A DNA stretch of 5,457 nucleotides from Bacteroidales bacterium (GTDB taxonomy: Bacteria; Bacteroidota; Bacteroidia; Bacteroidales; WCHB1-69). Positions 1-5,457 of this stretch are shown piece by piece. The notes beneath the pieces are model-generated. The model was not told the origin of the DNA. It searched no databases and saw nothing but the letters and a program-made list of their open reading frames with translations. Position numbers and translations under genes: made by a program. The DNA lies in NCBI GenBank assembly GCA_024400715.1, contig JAKSMH010000102.1, positions 1 through 5,457 of the forward strand, read 5' to 3'. How positions within the stretch are numbered: the first letter of the stretch is position 1; each line of letters begins with the position of its first letter.

Positions 1-13
1 AAACCTTTCTTTG

Positions 14-44
14 GTTACTTTCTTTGGGTGGCAAAGAAAGTAAC
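14..44. repeat. Perfect 13-bp inverted repeat (hairpin)
   Basis: GTTACTTTCTTTG (14-26) pairs perfectly with CAAAGAAAGTAAC (32-44) around a 5-nt loop, GGTGG. The left arm's CTTTCTTTGG (18-27) also occurs directly upstream at 5-14. No T-tract follows on either strand, so it is not a classical intrinsic terminator. From general familiarity, GTTACTTTCTTTG-type palindromes recur between genes in many bacterial genomes; that identification is from memory. It may be an intergenic repeat or the 3' end structure of a gene lying left of the window. Confidence 0.7.
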
Positions 45-146
45 GGAAAAGAAAATCATCCTCGAGAAAAAAATTCTTTTACAAGACTAAACAGGATAAC
101 TCCGAAAAAAAATCAAGCCATGACAATATCGGCAAGCAAGCAAAAG

Positions 147-178
147 TTTCAGTTATGAGCATAAATTTTGTATCTTTG
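147..178 (+). promoter_or_regulatory. Bacteroidota-type promoter of the flavoprotein gene
   Basis: TATCTTTG at 171-178 is an exact match to the Bacteroidota -7 consensus TAnnTTTG. A weak -33 candidate, TTTC (147-150, consensus TTTG), lies 20 nt upstream. Transcription would begin around position 185, leaving an untranslated leader of about 25 nt before the ATG at 211. The remainder of 45-146 is AT-rich and shows no gene or other structure I can support. Confidence 0.6.
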
Positions 179-210
179 CACCTACAAAATAGCATTCGGA
201 TGGTTTCGGC

Positions 211-1806
211 ATGAAAATTAAAATTTCAAACATCAAGATACCTGTTGAACAGAAAGTGGACCTGAAATCCAGGGTGGGAAAAGACTATAAAATCGCGATG
301 GAGAACATCGTGGATTTTAAGATTCTGAGACAATCTATCGACGCTCGAAAAAAAGACCACGTTTTCTATCTTTATCAAATTTATCTTCATTTAAAAAATG
401 AAAATAATGATTTGCTGAAATGCGACAATGTCAGTCTTTTTAAGCCCAAAAAGGAAATGCGATATGATGAGTGGCGTTTTCCGCACCGCCCGGTTGTGGT
501 GGGCTTTGGCCCTGCCGGAATGTTTGCGGCCCTTTACTTGGCACGCTGTCACGCCCATCCCGTCATCATTGAGCGCGGCGGCACTATCGAGCAACGCAAA
601 AAGGACGTGGCCGACTTCCTGACCAACAAAAAACTCGACGAGAACTCCAACATCCAGTTTGGTGAAGGCGGTGCCGGCACATTCTCCGACGGCAAACTCT
701 CCACAAACGTCAACGACGACTACATTCAGTTCATTCTCGAGGAATTTCACAAACACGGCGCGACAGAAGACGTATGCTACTCCGCCAATCCGCACGTCGG
801 CACCGACTACCTCGAAAAGGTGGTACGCAATATTCGGGAAGAAATCATCGACTTGGGCGGCGAATTTCACTTCAACACCCGCTTTACGGAATTTGAAAAA
901 GAAGACAATATTATCCATATATCTTGCCACAACGGACTAAAAACCAGCACACAGCATTTACTACTTTGCTTAGGGCATTCGGCTCGCGACACGATTCGCT
1001 ACTTGTACGGCAAAGGGCTTAAGATGGAGCCAAAGGCCTTTTCAATGGGCGTTCGCATCGAACATTTGCAAAGCAAAATCAACAAAATGCAATACGGCAA
1101 AAGCGCAAGTTTTCTGCCCGCGGCTTCCTATCGCAGCGTCGTTCATTTAGCGAAACGGAGCGTTTATACCTTCTGTATGTGTCCCGGTGGCACAGTGATG
1201 GCCTCTGCCAGCGAAAAGGAAAGCATCGTCACCAACGGAATGAGCGAGAAAAAACGAGACAAGGCCAATGCCAACAGTGCCTTGCTCGTGGGCATCAATC
1301 CAGAAGACTTTTTCGTTGACAATCCCTTGGATGGATTGCAATTTCAAGAGAAATACGAGAAAAAAGCTTTTGAAATCGCCGGCGACTATCGCGCTCCTGC
1401 TAACTTGGTGGGCGAATTTTTGAAAAAGAAAGTGGCGCGACAAGCAAGAAGCGTGGTTCCCTCCTACCCTCACGGCGTTGTATTTTGCGAACTGGAACAC
1501 TGTCTTCCTTCGTATGTGACGCAGTCATTGCGGGAAGCCATTCCTCTTTTGGACAAGAAAATGCACGGTTTCAACGACCCCGATGCCGTAATGACAGGCA
1601 TTGAAAGCAGGTCGTCTTCGCCCGTACGCATTTTACGCAACGACAATCGGCAAAGCAATGTCAAGGGAATTTTCCCCGTGGGCGAAGGGGCAGGCTATGC
1701 GGGAGGCATCGTCAGTGCCGCCCTCGACGGCCTCAAAACCGCCATGGAGATAATTGACACAGGAAGCAGCGAGGAAAACGAAGAAACGAAGAAATTAAAA
1801 AACTAA
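211..1806 (+). CDS. FAD-dependent dehydrogenase (COG2509-type NAD(P)/FAD-dependent oxidoreductase)
   Basis: This is a 531-residue cytosolic flavoprotein with no signal peptide or membrane segment. An N-terminal domain of about 90 residues precedes a Rossmann FAD-binding motif, GFGPAG (residues 98-103), with the ribose-binding acidic residue probably E121 at the end of the second strand (VIIERG). A family-typical block FGEGGAGTFSDGKL follows at 150-163. The second FAD contact, GEGAGYAGG (491-499), lies near the C-terminus, as usual in this family. The length matches full-length bacterial members (about 510-540). The substrate is not established for the family, so I infer only a flavin-dependent redox role. 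The ATG at 211 is preferred because a TATCTTTG promoter box ends 32 nt upstream and the N-terminus looks complete. The first 85 or so codons are visibly more AT-rich than the rest. The C-terminal tail (ENEETKKLKN) is low-complexity, and its coding sequence is duplicated downstream. hydF follows on the same strand after 148 bp and may be co-transcribed. Confidence 0.9.
   Translation: MKIKISNIKIPVEQKVDLKSRVGKDYKIAMENIVDFKILRQSIDARKKDHVFYLYQIYLHLKNENNDLLKCDNVSLFKPKKEMRYDEWRFPHRPVVVGFGPAGMFAALYLARCHAHPVIIERGGTIEQRKKDVADFLTNKKLDENSNIQFGEGGAGTFSDGKLSTNVNDDYIQFILEEFHKHGATEDVCYSANPHVGTDYLEKVVRNIREEIIDLGGEFHFNTRFTEFEKEDNIIHISCHNGLKTSTQHLLLCLGHSARDTIRYLYGKGLKMEPKAFSMGVRIEHLQSKINKMQYGKSASFLPAASYRSVVHLAKRSVYTFCMCPGGTVMASASEKESIVTNGMSEKKRDKANANSALLVGINPEDFFVDNPLDGLQFQEKYEKKAFEIAGDYRAPANLVGEFLKKKVARQARSVVPSYPHGVVFCELEHCLPSYVTQSLREAIPLLDKKMHGFNDPDAVMTGIESRSSSPVRILRNDNRQSNVKGIFPVGEGAGYAGGIVSAALDGLKTAMEIIDTGSSEENEETKKLKN
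1774..1806 (+). repeat. Direct repeat copy A (3' end of flavoprotein gene)
   Basis: These 33 nt encode the last ten residues (ENEETKKLKN) plus the TAA stop of the flavoprotein gene. They match 1918-1950 at 29 of 33 positions without gaps, and the first 13 nt (GAAAACGAAGAAA) are identical. The two copies are exactly 144 nt apart. Confidence 0.75.
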
Positions 1807-1856
1807 GAAATGAAGGGGTTAGGGTTGATGTTTGGAGGTCATCGCAATGTGGTTTA

Positions 1857-1884
1857 GTAGAGACGCGGCGCACCACGTCTCTAC
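1857..1884. repeat. REP-like palindrome in the flavoprotein-hydF gap
   Basis: GTAGAGACG (1857-1865) and CGTCTCTAC (1876-1884) form a perfect 9-bp stem. After one mismatch, two more G-C pairs can form (GG 1867-1868 with CC 1873-1874), leaving a very small loop. A looser outer pair, CAATGTGGT (1845-1853) and ACCACAGTTG (1907-1916, one extra base), encloses it. No T-tract follows, so it is not an intrinsic terminator. GTAGAGACG...CGTCTCTAC palindromes are familiar to me as dispersed intergenic repeats, but I cannot confirm copy number from one window. The rest of 1807-1917 holds no credible gene. Confidence 0.7.
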
Positions 1885-1917
1885 AGGTTATTGCCGTGCA
1901 ACGCCCACCACAGTTGT

Positions 1918-1950
1918 GAAAACGAAGAAATCAAGAAACTAAGAAACTAA
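1918..1950 (+). repeat. Direct repeat copy B (just upstream of hydF)
   Basis: This is a second copy of the flavoprotein gene's last 33 nt. Read in the corresponding frame it would encode ENEEIKKLRN and a TAA stop, so only two conservative-looking residue changes separate the copies. Its right half contains an 8-nt unit, AAGAAACT, repeated in tandem (1933-1948). The copy ends 4 nt before the hydF start codon. It is not expected to be translated, because the real stop is at 1804-1806. Confidence 0.75.
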
Positions 1951-1954
1951 GGAT

Positions 1955-3154
1955 ATGGCAGGCAACAAAATATATATCGGCATTTTCGGAAAACAAAATC
2001 AAGGAAAAAGCGCACTGATCAATGCCATTGCGGGACAGGAAATCGCCATCGTGTCGGACACGCCCGGCACCACCACCGACCCGGTCAGGAAAAGCATTGA
2101 AATCTTCGGCATCGGTCCCTGCGTGTTGATTGACACAGCCGGCTTGGACGACCAAGGAGAGGTGGGCGAAAAAAGAGTGTCCAAAAGTATGGAAACGCTC
2201 AAAATCATCGATGCGGCCATCTTGCTCATTAGCCATAACGAATGGGAGGAAACAGAAAGACAACTCGTTCAACAGTTTAAGGAATTTGACATTCCCTTCG
2301 TCATCGTTCACAACAAGGCGGACCTTTGTCCTTTGAATCCCGACACGAAAAAGCTTTTGTCCGCATACGGAATGCCCGTCATCAACTGCAGCGCGACCCA
2401 AAAACAAGGTACGGACAAGGTCATCCAAGAACTTGTCAAGATCATTCCCGCATCTGCCTACCACAAAGAAATTTTCTTGGACGATATTATTCACGAAGGG
2501 GAAAACATTGTTTTGGTGATGCCGCAGGACTCGGAAGCCCCCGAAGGAAGACTCATTTTGCCCCAAGTACAGGTCATACGAAACATCTTGGACAACCACG
2601 CCGTGGCTATCTGCCTACAAGTTGAAGAACTTGCCGATTATCTCAAAAATCATCAAGCAGACTTGATTGTCACCGACAGTCAGGTATTTGCCGCCGTCGA
2701 AGCCATTGTTCCCCCAGAAATTCCATTAACCGGTTTCAGCATCGTCTTAGCGCGGTCAAAAGGCAATTTTGACGACTATCTCAAGGGCACCCCATTCCTT
2801 CAACAACTACAAGATGGAGACACCATTCTGATGCTGGAATCCTGCACCCATATTTCTTCTTGCGAAGACATCGGAAGGCAGAAATTGCCCAAACTTATAC
2901 AAAAATTCACAGGAAAACAACTACACTTTGAATTTGTTTCCGCCTTGTCCCCGCTTCCACCGTTGGACAACATCAAGATGGCCATCCAATGCGGTGGTTG
3001 TATGGTAAGCCGGAAACAGCTTTCCAATAGAATCAAAGCTATCGTAGAAAAGGGAATTCCCATAAGCAATTACGGAATGTCCATTGCCTATTGTACAGGC
3101 ATTTTCAATCGAGCGACTGCCATCTACAAAAATAGGAAAGAAGGCATCGTATAG
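1955..3154 (+). CDS. hydF: [FeFe]-hydrogenase H-cluster maturation GTPase HydF
   Basis: HydF is the GTPase scaffold on which the [2Fe] subcluster, made with HydG and HydE, is completed and then passed to apo-[FeFe]-hydrogenase in the cytosol. The 399 residues match the usual family length of about 400. The N-terminal GTPase domain shows the P-loop GKQNQGKS (12-19), a TTTD switch (39-42), DTAG (60-63) and NKAD (120-123). A middle dimerisation region follows. The C-terminal cluster-binding domain has C297-T-H299, then 46 residues, then C346-G-G-C349, fitting the HydF signature CxHx(46-53)CxxC. E304 sits seven residues after the first Cys, where a glutamate ligand is reported in a Thermosipho HydF structure (from memory). 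The family block NYGMSIAY lies near the C-terminus. An AAGGA stands only 1 nt before the ATG, too close to act as a normal Shine-Dalgarno. No clear TAnnTTTG promoter precedes it, so read-through from the flavoprotein gene is plausible. HydE and HydG are not adjacent. Confidence 0.95.
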   Translation: MAGNKIYIGIFGKQNQGKSALINAIAGQEIAIVSDTPGTTTDPVRKSIEIFGIGPCVLIDTAGLDDQGEVGEKRVSKSMETLKIIDAAILLISHNEWEETERQLVQQFKEFDIPFVIVHNKADLCPLNPDTKKLLSAYGMPVINCSATQKQGTDKVIQELVKIIPASAYHKEIFLDDIIHEGENIVLVMPQDSEAPEGRLILPQVQVIRNILDNHAVAICLQVEELADYLKNHQADLIVTDSQVFAAVEAIVPPEIPLTGFSIVLARSKGNFDDYLKGTPFLQQLQDGDTILMLESCTHISSCEDIGRQKLPKLIQKFTGKQLHFEFVSALSPLPPLDNIKMAIQCGGCMVSRKQLSNRIKAIVEKGIPISNYGMSIAYCTGIFNRATAIYKNRKEGIV

Positions 3155-3191
3155 CGACGCCGTCTTCTGTGACACACAAATCCATAACGGA

Positions 3192-3626
3192 TTACATCAT
3201 GTCGTCGTTCATTTCCTCGAATTCGTCACTGGAAGCAGTACGAGGATTGCCACGTTGCAAAGAAGCGATCAACGAGCCAATCATCTTGGTCAATTCCATC
3301 AATTGATTTCTCGAATATTCGCGTTGGTCGTCATTCATCAAACCAGCCTTGCAAGCAATTTCAGTATAAACGACACATTCTCGAACAGAACTCTTGGCCA
3401 TTTTCAGGAAATAGACAAATTGTGCCTTATTGCGAGAAGAGCCCTCTGCCAAATGCAAAGCAATAGAGTGTGATGCTCTCAAAAACATATTAACAACACT
3501 TTCTTGTTTTTCCTGAGAGAAATTAGAAGTAGTGCTGTGAAGCCAGCCGATGTAGTCCATAGCTTTGTCGTAAATTCTCAGATCTTCAAATCTAAAGAAA
3601 CTTACCTGATTTTCTTGTTCATTCAT
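3192..3626 (-). CDS. Four-helix bundle protein (23S rRNA intervening-sequence / S23 family)
   Basis: This 144-residue, soluble, mostly helical protein has the hallmarks of the S23 (IVS-encoded) family. An FEDL motif (13-16) opens helix 1 and is followed by a YDKA block (19-22). A Ser/Ala-rich helix contains LAEGSSR (59-65). A third helix holds QFVYFLKMAKSSVRE (69-83), corresponding to the family's usual EF..FL..A.GS..E pattern. A fourth helix covers roughly 100-128 and ends in an acidic tail rich in D, E and M. The family was first described in intervening sequences of 23S rRNA genes, but many Bacteroidota carry stand-alone copies of unknown function, as here: no rRNA sequence surrounds it. 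It lies convergent to hydF (37 bp between stops, no visible terminator) and divergent from hutH, with its own promoter. The molecular role is unknown. Confidence 0.85.
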   Translation of the reverse strand: MNEQENQVSFFRFEDLRIYDKAMDYIGWLHSTTSNFSQEKQESVVNMFLRASHSIALHLAEGSSRNKAQFVYFLKMAKSSVRECVVYTEIACKAGLMNDDQREYSRNQLMELTKMIGSLIASLQRGNPRTASSDEFEEMNDDMM

Positions 3627-3655
3627 GTCGTTCCGTTTTCGTTAAAATTATTTGA

Positions 3656-3685
3656 CAAAAATAAGCATATTTTTTAAATAACAAT
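3656..3685 (-). promoter_or_regulatory. Promoter of the four-helix bundle gene (minus strand)
   Basis: Read on the minus strand, ATTG (complement of 3685-3682) is followed after 18 nt by TATTTTTG (3663-3656), an exact TAnnTTTG box with a near-consensus -33 element at normal spacing. Transcription would start near 3649, giving a leader of about 22 nt before the ATG at 3626-3624. It sits in the 121-bp, very AT-rich divergent gap 3627-3747, which holds no other gene. Confidence 0.6.
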
Positions 3686-3747
3686 CGTTTTATTGAAAAA
3701 AAAGACAAAAAAAATCCATTAATTTTTGCAAATTTCAAAAAAAGTCA

Positions 3748-5316
3748 ATGATTTCAGCACATTGGGGACGAACAAATATTATCTTTGCAAGCGGAAAAAT
3801 CTATCAACAACAGCATAAACTGACAAGACATCAGATTGCTTCAGAGCTTATCAGTCTTGATATTATCAAGAAAATTCTGGACAAAAAAATTAAATTGGAA
3901 CTTTCGGAAGAAGCCACGGCAGCCATTGAAAAATGTCGTAACTACCTTGATGAAAAGATGAAAAACAGCAAGGTTCCCGTTTACGGTGTAACCACGGGCT
4001 TCGGTTCCTTATGCAACAAGAGTATTTCGAGCGAAGACTTATCCACCCTGCAACGCAACCTCGTTCTCTCACACGCTTGCGGTTTCGGTGAAGAAGTTCC
4101 TCAGGAAATCGTCAGAATTATGTTATTGCTCAAGGTTCAATCCTTGTCATACGGTCATTCAGGCGCACAACTGGCCACCATTCAAAGATTGATCGACTTC
4201 TTCAACAATGGCGTGTATCCAGTTGTTTATCAACAAGGTTCACTGGGCGCTTCCGGCGACTTGGCTCCTTTGGCACATTTGTCATTGCCTTTGATTGGAA
4301 TGGGCGAAGTTTATTACAGAGGCAAGAAATATGCTTCCGAAGAAATCAACAAGAAATTCGGTTGGGAACCCATCACCCTGAAATCCAAAGAAGGCTTGGC
4401 CTTGCTGAATGGCACTCAATTTATGAGCAGTTATGCCGTTTGGTTGCTGATGAAAGCCGAAAAACTTTCCTGGTTGGCCGACATCATCGGCACCGTTTCC
4501 TTAGAAGCTTTTGACGGCCGTATTGAACCTTTCAATCTGAATGTACACTTGGTAAGACCACACCTCGGACAAATTCTGACGGCTACGCACATCAGCAATA
4601 TGTTGGAAGGTTCTGAAATTATCAAACGTGAAAAGAAACACGTTCAGGATCCTTATTCTTTCCGTTGCATACCACAAGTTCACGGTGCTTCCAAGGACTC
4701 CATCCAACACGTTAGAGACGTTGTTGAAACCGAAATCAACTCTGTCACCGACAATCCGACCGTATTCCCGGACGAAGACCTTATCATCTCAGCCGGCAAC
4801 TTCCACGGACAGCCATTGGCATTGGTTTTGGACTTCCTCACGATGGCTATGGCCGAATTGGGCAACATTTCGGAACGTCGTATTTACCAGTTGATTTCCG
4901 GCAAGCGCGAACTGCCTTCATTCTTGGTTAAGAATCCAGGTTTGAATTCCGGCTTTATGATTCCACAATACACCGCCGCGTCTATCGTAAACCAAAACAA
5001 AGCCTTCACGATGCCGTGTTCCACCGACTCTGTTGAATCTTCACAGGGACAGGAAGACCACGTTAGTATGGGTGCCAACGCCGCCACCAAGTGCTATTTG
5101 GTAATGAACAACGTGGAAAAAATCCTGGCTATTGAAATGTTCAATGCCGCTCAAGCTTTTGAATTCCGCAGACCTTTGAAATCATCTCCATTCATTGAAG
5201 ATTTTGTGGCCAGCTTCCGCAAGAGCGTTCCATTTGTTGAGAACGACAGATATATGCACGAATTGATGGTGAAAGCTCAGGAATTTATCCAAGGCATCGA
5301 CATTGATATACAATAA
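3748..5316 (+). CDS. hutH: Histidine ammonia-lyase (histidase)
   Basis: HutH deaminates L-histidine to trans-urocanate and ammonia, the first step of the Hut pathway, in the cytosol. The ATG-based ORF has 522 residues. The MIO cofactor triad Ala168-Ser169-Gly170 lies in GSLGASGDLAPLAH. Active-site positions are present: Y79 in VYGVTTGFG, H109 in LVLSHACG, N221 in LLNGTQ, Y303 and R306 in QDPYSFRC, and E436 in QEDHVSMG. The SH and QEDHVSM contexts favour histidase over phenylalanine or tyrosine ammonia-lyase, which carry different residues there. Against the Pseudomonas putida enzyme (Y53, H83, S143, N195; recalled), numbering is offset by +26, implying about 24 extra N-terminal residues if translation starts at 3748. 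Those residues overlap a promoter box at 3780-3787, so the true start may be the CTG at 3820 (498 residues). No other hut gene is in the window, and a terminator follows, suggesting a monocistronic unit. Confidence 0.93.
   Translation: MISAHWGRTNIIFASGKIYQQQHKLTRHQIASELISLDIIKKILDKKIKLELSEEATAAIEKCRNYLDEKMKNSKVPVYGVTTGFGSLCNKSISSEDLSTLQRNLVLSHACGFGEEVPQEIVRIMLLLKVQSLSYGHSGAQLATIQRLIDFFNNGVYPVVYQQGSLGASGDLAPLAHLSLPLIGMGEVYYRGKKYASEEINKKFGWEPITLKSKEGLALLNGTQFMSSYAVWLLMKAEKLSWLADIIGTVSLEAFDGRIEPFNLNVHLVRPHLGQILTATHISNMLEGSEIIKREKKHVQDPYSFRCIPQVHGASKDSIQHVRDVVETEINSVTDNPTVFPDEDLIISAGNFHGQPLALVLDFLTMAMAELGNISERRIYQLISGKRELPSFLVKNPGLNSGFMIPQYTAASIVNQNKAFTMPCSTDSVESSQGQEDHVSMGANAATKCYLVMNNVEKILAIEMFNAAQAFEFRRPLKSSPFIEDFVASFRKSVPFVENDRYMHELMVKAQEFIQGIDIDIQ
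3762..3787 (+). promoter_or_regulatory. Candidate hutH promoter inside the ATG-based ORF
   Basis: TATCTTTG (3780-3787) is an exact TAnnTTTG box and, with the following CA, is the same ten-base string as the promoter ahead of the flavoprotein gene (171-180). A TTG at 3762-3764 could serve as the -33 element, but its 15-nt spacing is short. Predicted transcription starts near 3794, downstream of the ATG at 3748. A poorer alternative upstream is AATTTTTG (3721-3728, one mismatch), which would give an almost leaderless transcript for that ATG. Confidence 0.5.
3820..3822 (+). other. hutH: Candidate non-AUG (CTG) start codon of hutH
   Basis: This CTG is codon 25 of the ATG-based ORF, and there is no in-frame ATG, GTG or TTG between the promoter box at 3780-3787 and the conserved N-terminal region. 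Starting here the protein would begin MTRHQIASELISL, placing the first conserved Leu at residue 13 and the MIO serine at 145, close to the recalled P. putida numbering (Leu13, Ser143). The leader would be about 26 nt and A-rich. This is inference, since CTG starts are rare. Confidence 0.35.
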
Positions 5317-5415
5317 TTTACGAAATTATTCCCTTACTTCCGATTTTGCCACGCTTCATCGGAATCTCAACAAGATAAATCGGGATAATCCAGATAATTT
5401 ACAGAGATATTTTTC

Positions 5416-5445
5416 AAAAGCCCCGAACAATTCGGGGCTTTTTTT
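5416..5445 (+). terminator. Intrinsic terminator of hutH
   Basis: AAAAGCCCCGAA (5416-5427) and TTCGGGGCTTTT (5431-5442) form a perfect 12-bp stem with a CAA loop, and the T-run extends to 5445. It lies 100 nt after the hutH stop. The A-run on the left side means it could also terminate a transcript arriving from the opposite strand. The preceding 5317-5415 holds no gene. Confidence 0.93.
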
Positions 5446-5457
5446 GTCAAAAAAAAG

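Noticed and set aside
391..930. A 179-codon open frame antisense to the flavoprotein gene
   Set aside because: It overlaps the conserved FAD-binding core on the other strand, shows no promoter, and its translation looks like a shadow (Val/Phe-rich, no domain).
1810..1857. A 15-codon mini-ORF (MKGLGLMFGG...) before hydF as a leader peptide
   Set aside because: There is no attenuator-like structure or amino-acid run tied to hydF. Its ATG region only loosely resembles the hydF start, and it ends at the repeat.
1931..2599. A 222-codon open frame antisense to hydF
   Set aside because: It lies entirely opposite a clear HydF coding region, has no recognisable family motif, and is the usual mirror product of the sense codon usage.
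3155..3191. Terminator between the convergent hydF and four-helix genes (AATCC/GGATT, 3179-3193)
   Set aside because: The stem is only 5 bp, with no T-run on either side; it is too weak to call.
3084..3473. A 129-codon plus-strand frame spanning the hydF end and the four-helix gene
   Set aside because: The minus-strand frame here has clear S23-family motifs and a promoter; the plus-strand frame has neither.
1955..5316. Functional link between HydF and the ammonia-lyase (ammonia supply for H-cluster assembly, like the aspartate ammonia-lyase genes sometimes near hyd genes)
   Set aside because: HutH belongs to a different (MIO) enzyme family, has its own promoter and terminator, and is separated by an opposite-strand gene, so no operon link is visible.
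5338..5364. 7-bp inverted repeat TTCCGAT/ATCGGAA after hutH
   Set aside because: The loop is 13 nt with no T-tract, and a far stronger terminator lies 50 nt further on.

Overview
The window looks like a chromosomal segment of an anaerobic member of the Bacteroidota, probably of the Bacteroidales type. Three things point there: promoter-like TAnnTTTG boxes (not sigma70 TATAAT) ahead of three genes, start codons without good Shine-Dalgarno sequences but with A-rich leaders, and the gene set itself, which includes an [FeFe]-hydrogenase maturation GTPase and a stand-alone four-helix bundle (S23-type) protein. The assignment rests on motif recognition only. No rRNA, tRNA, CRISPR array, phage gene or transposase gene is visible.

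Layout: positions 1-210 are non-coding and hold a perfect 13-bp stem hairpin at the left edge and a promoter. A COG2509-type FAD-dependent dehydrogenase follows (211-1806, +). A 148-bp gap carries a REP-like palindrome bracketed by two 33-nt near-identical direct repeats. Next is hydF (1955-3154, +). A small four-helix bundle protein lies convergent to it (3192-3626, -), 37 bp away. A 121-bp AT-rich divergent promoter region separates this gene from histidine ammonia-lyase hutH (ATG-based ORF 3748-5316, +), which ends in a strong intrinsic terminator (5416-5445).

How the genes work together: the first two genes may be co-transcribed, since no convincing promoter is seen before hydF, but no shared pathway is obvious. 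HydF is the scaffold/carrier that delivers the [2Fe] subcluster to [FeFe]-hydrogenase, implying fermentative H2 metabolism. Its partners HydE and HydG are not in the window. HutH starts histidine catabolism (histidine to urocanate plus ammonia) and appears to be a single-gene transcription unit here.

I see no clear undescribed multi-gene system. Two observations merit a second look. First, an exact TATCTTTG promoter box lies inside the ATG-based hutH ORF; together with residue numbering against the family, it suggests the real start is downstream, at a CTG codon (3820). Second, the last 11 codons of the flavoprotein gene are duplicated 144 nt downstream, just before hydF, with a palindromic element between the copies. 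This looks like the footprint of an insertion into a once very tight gene junction.
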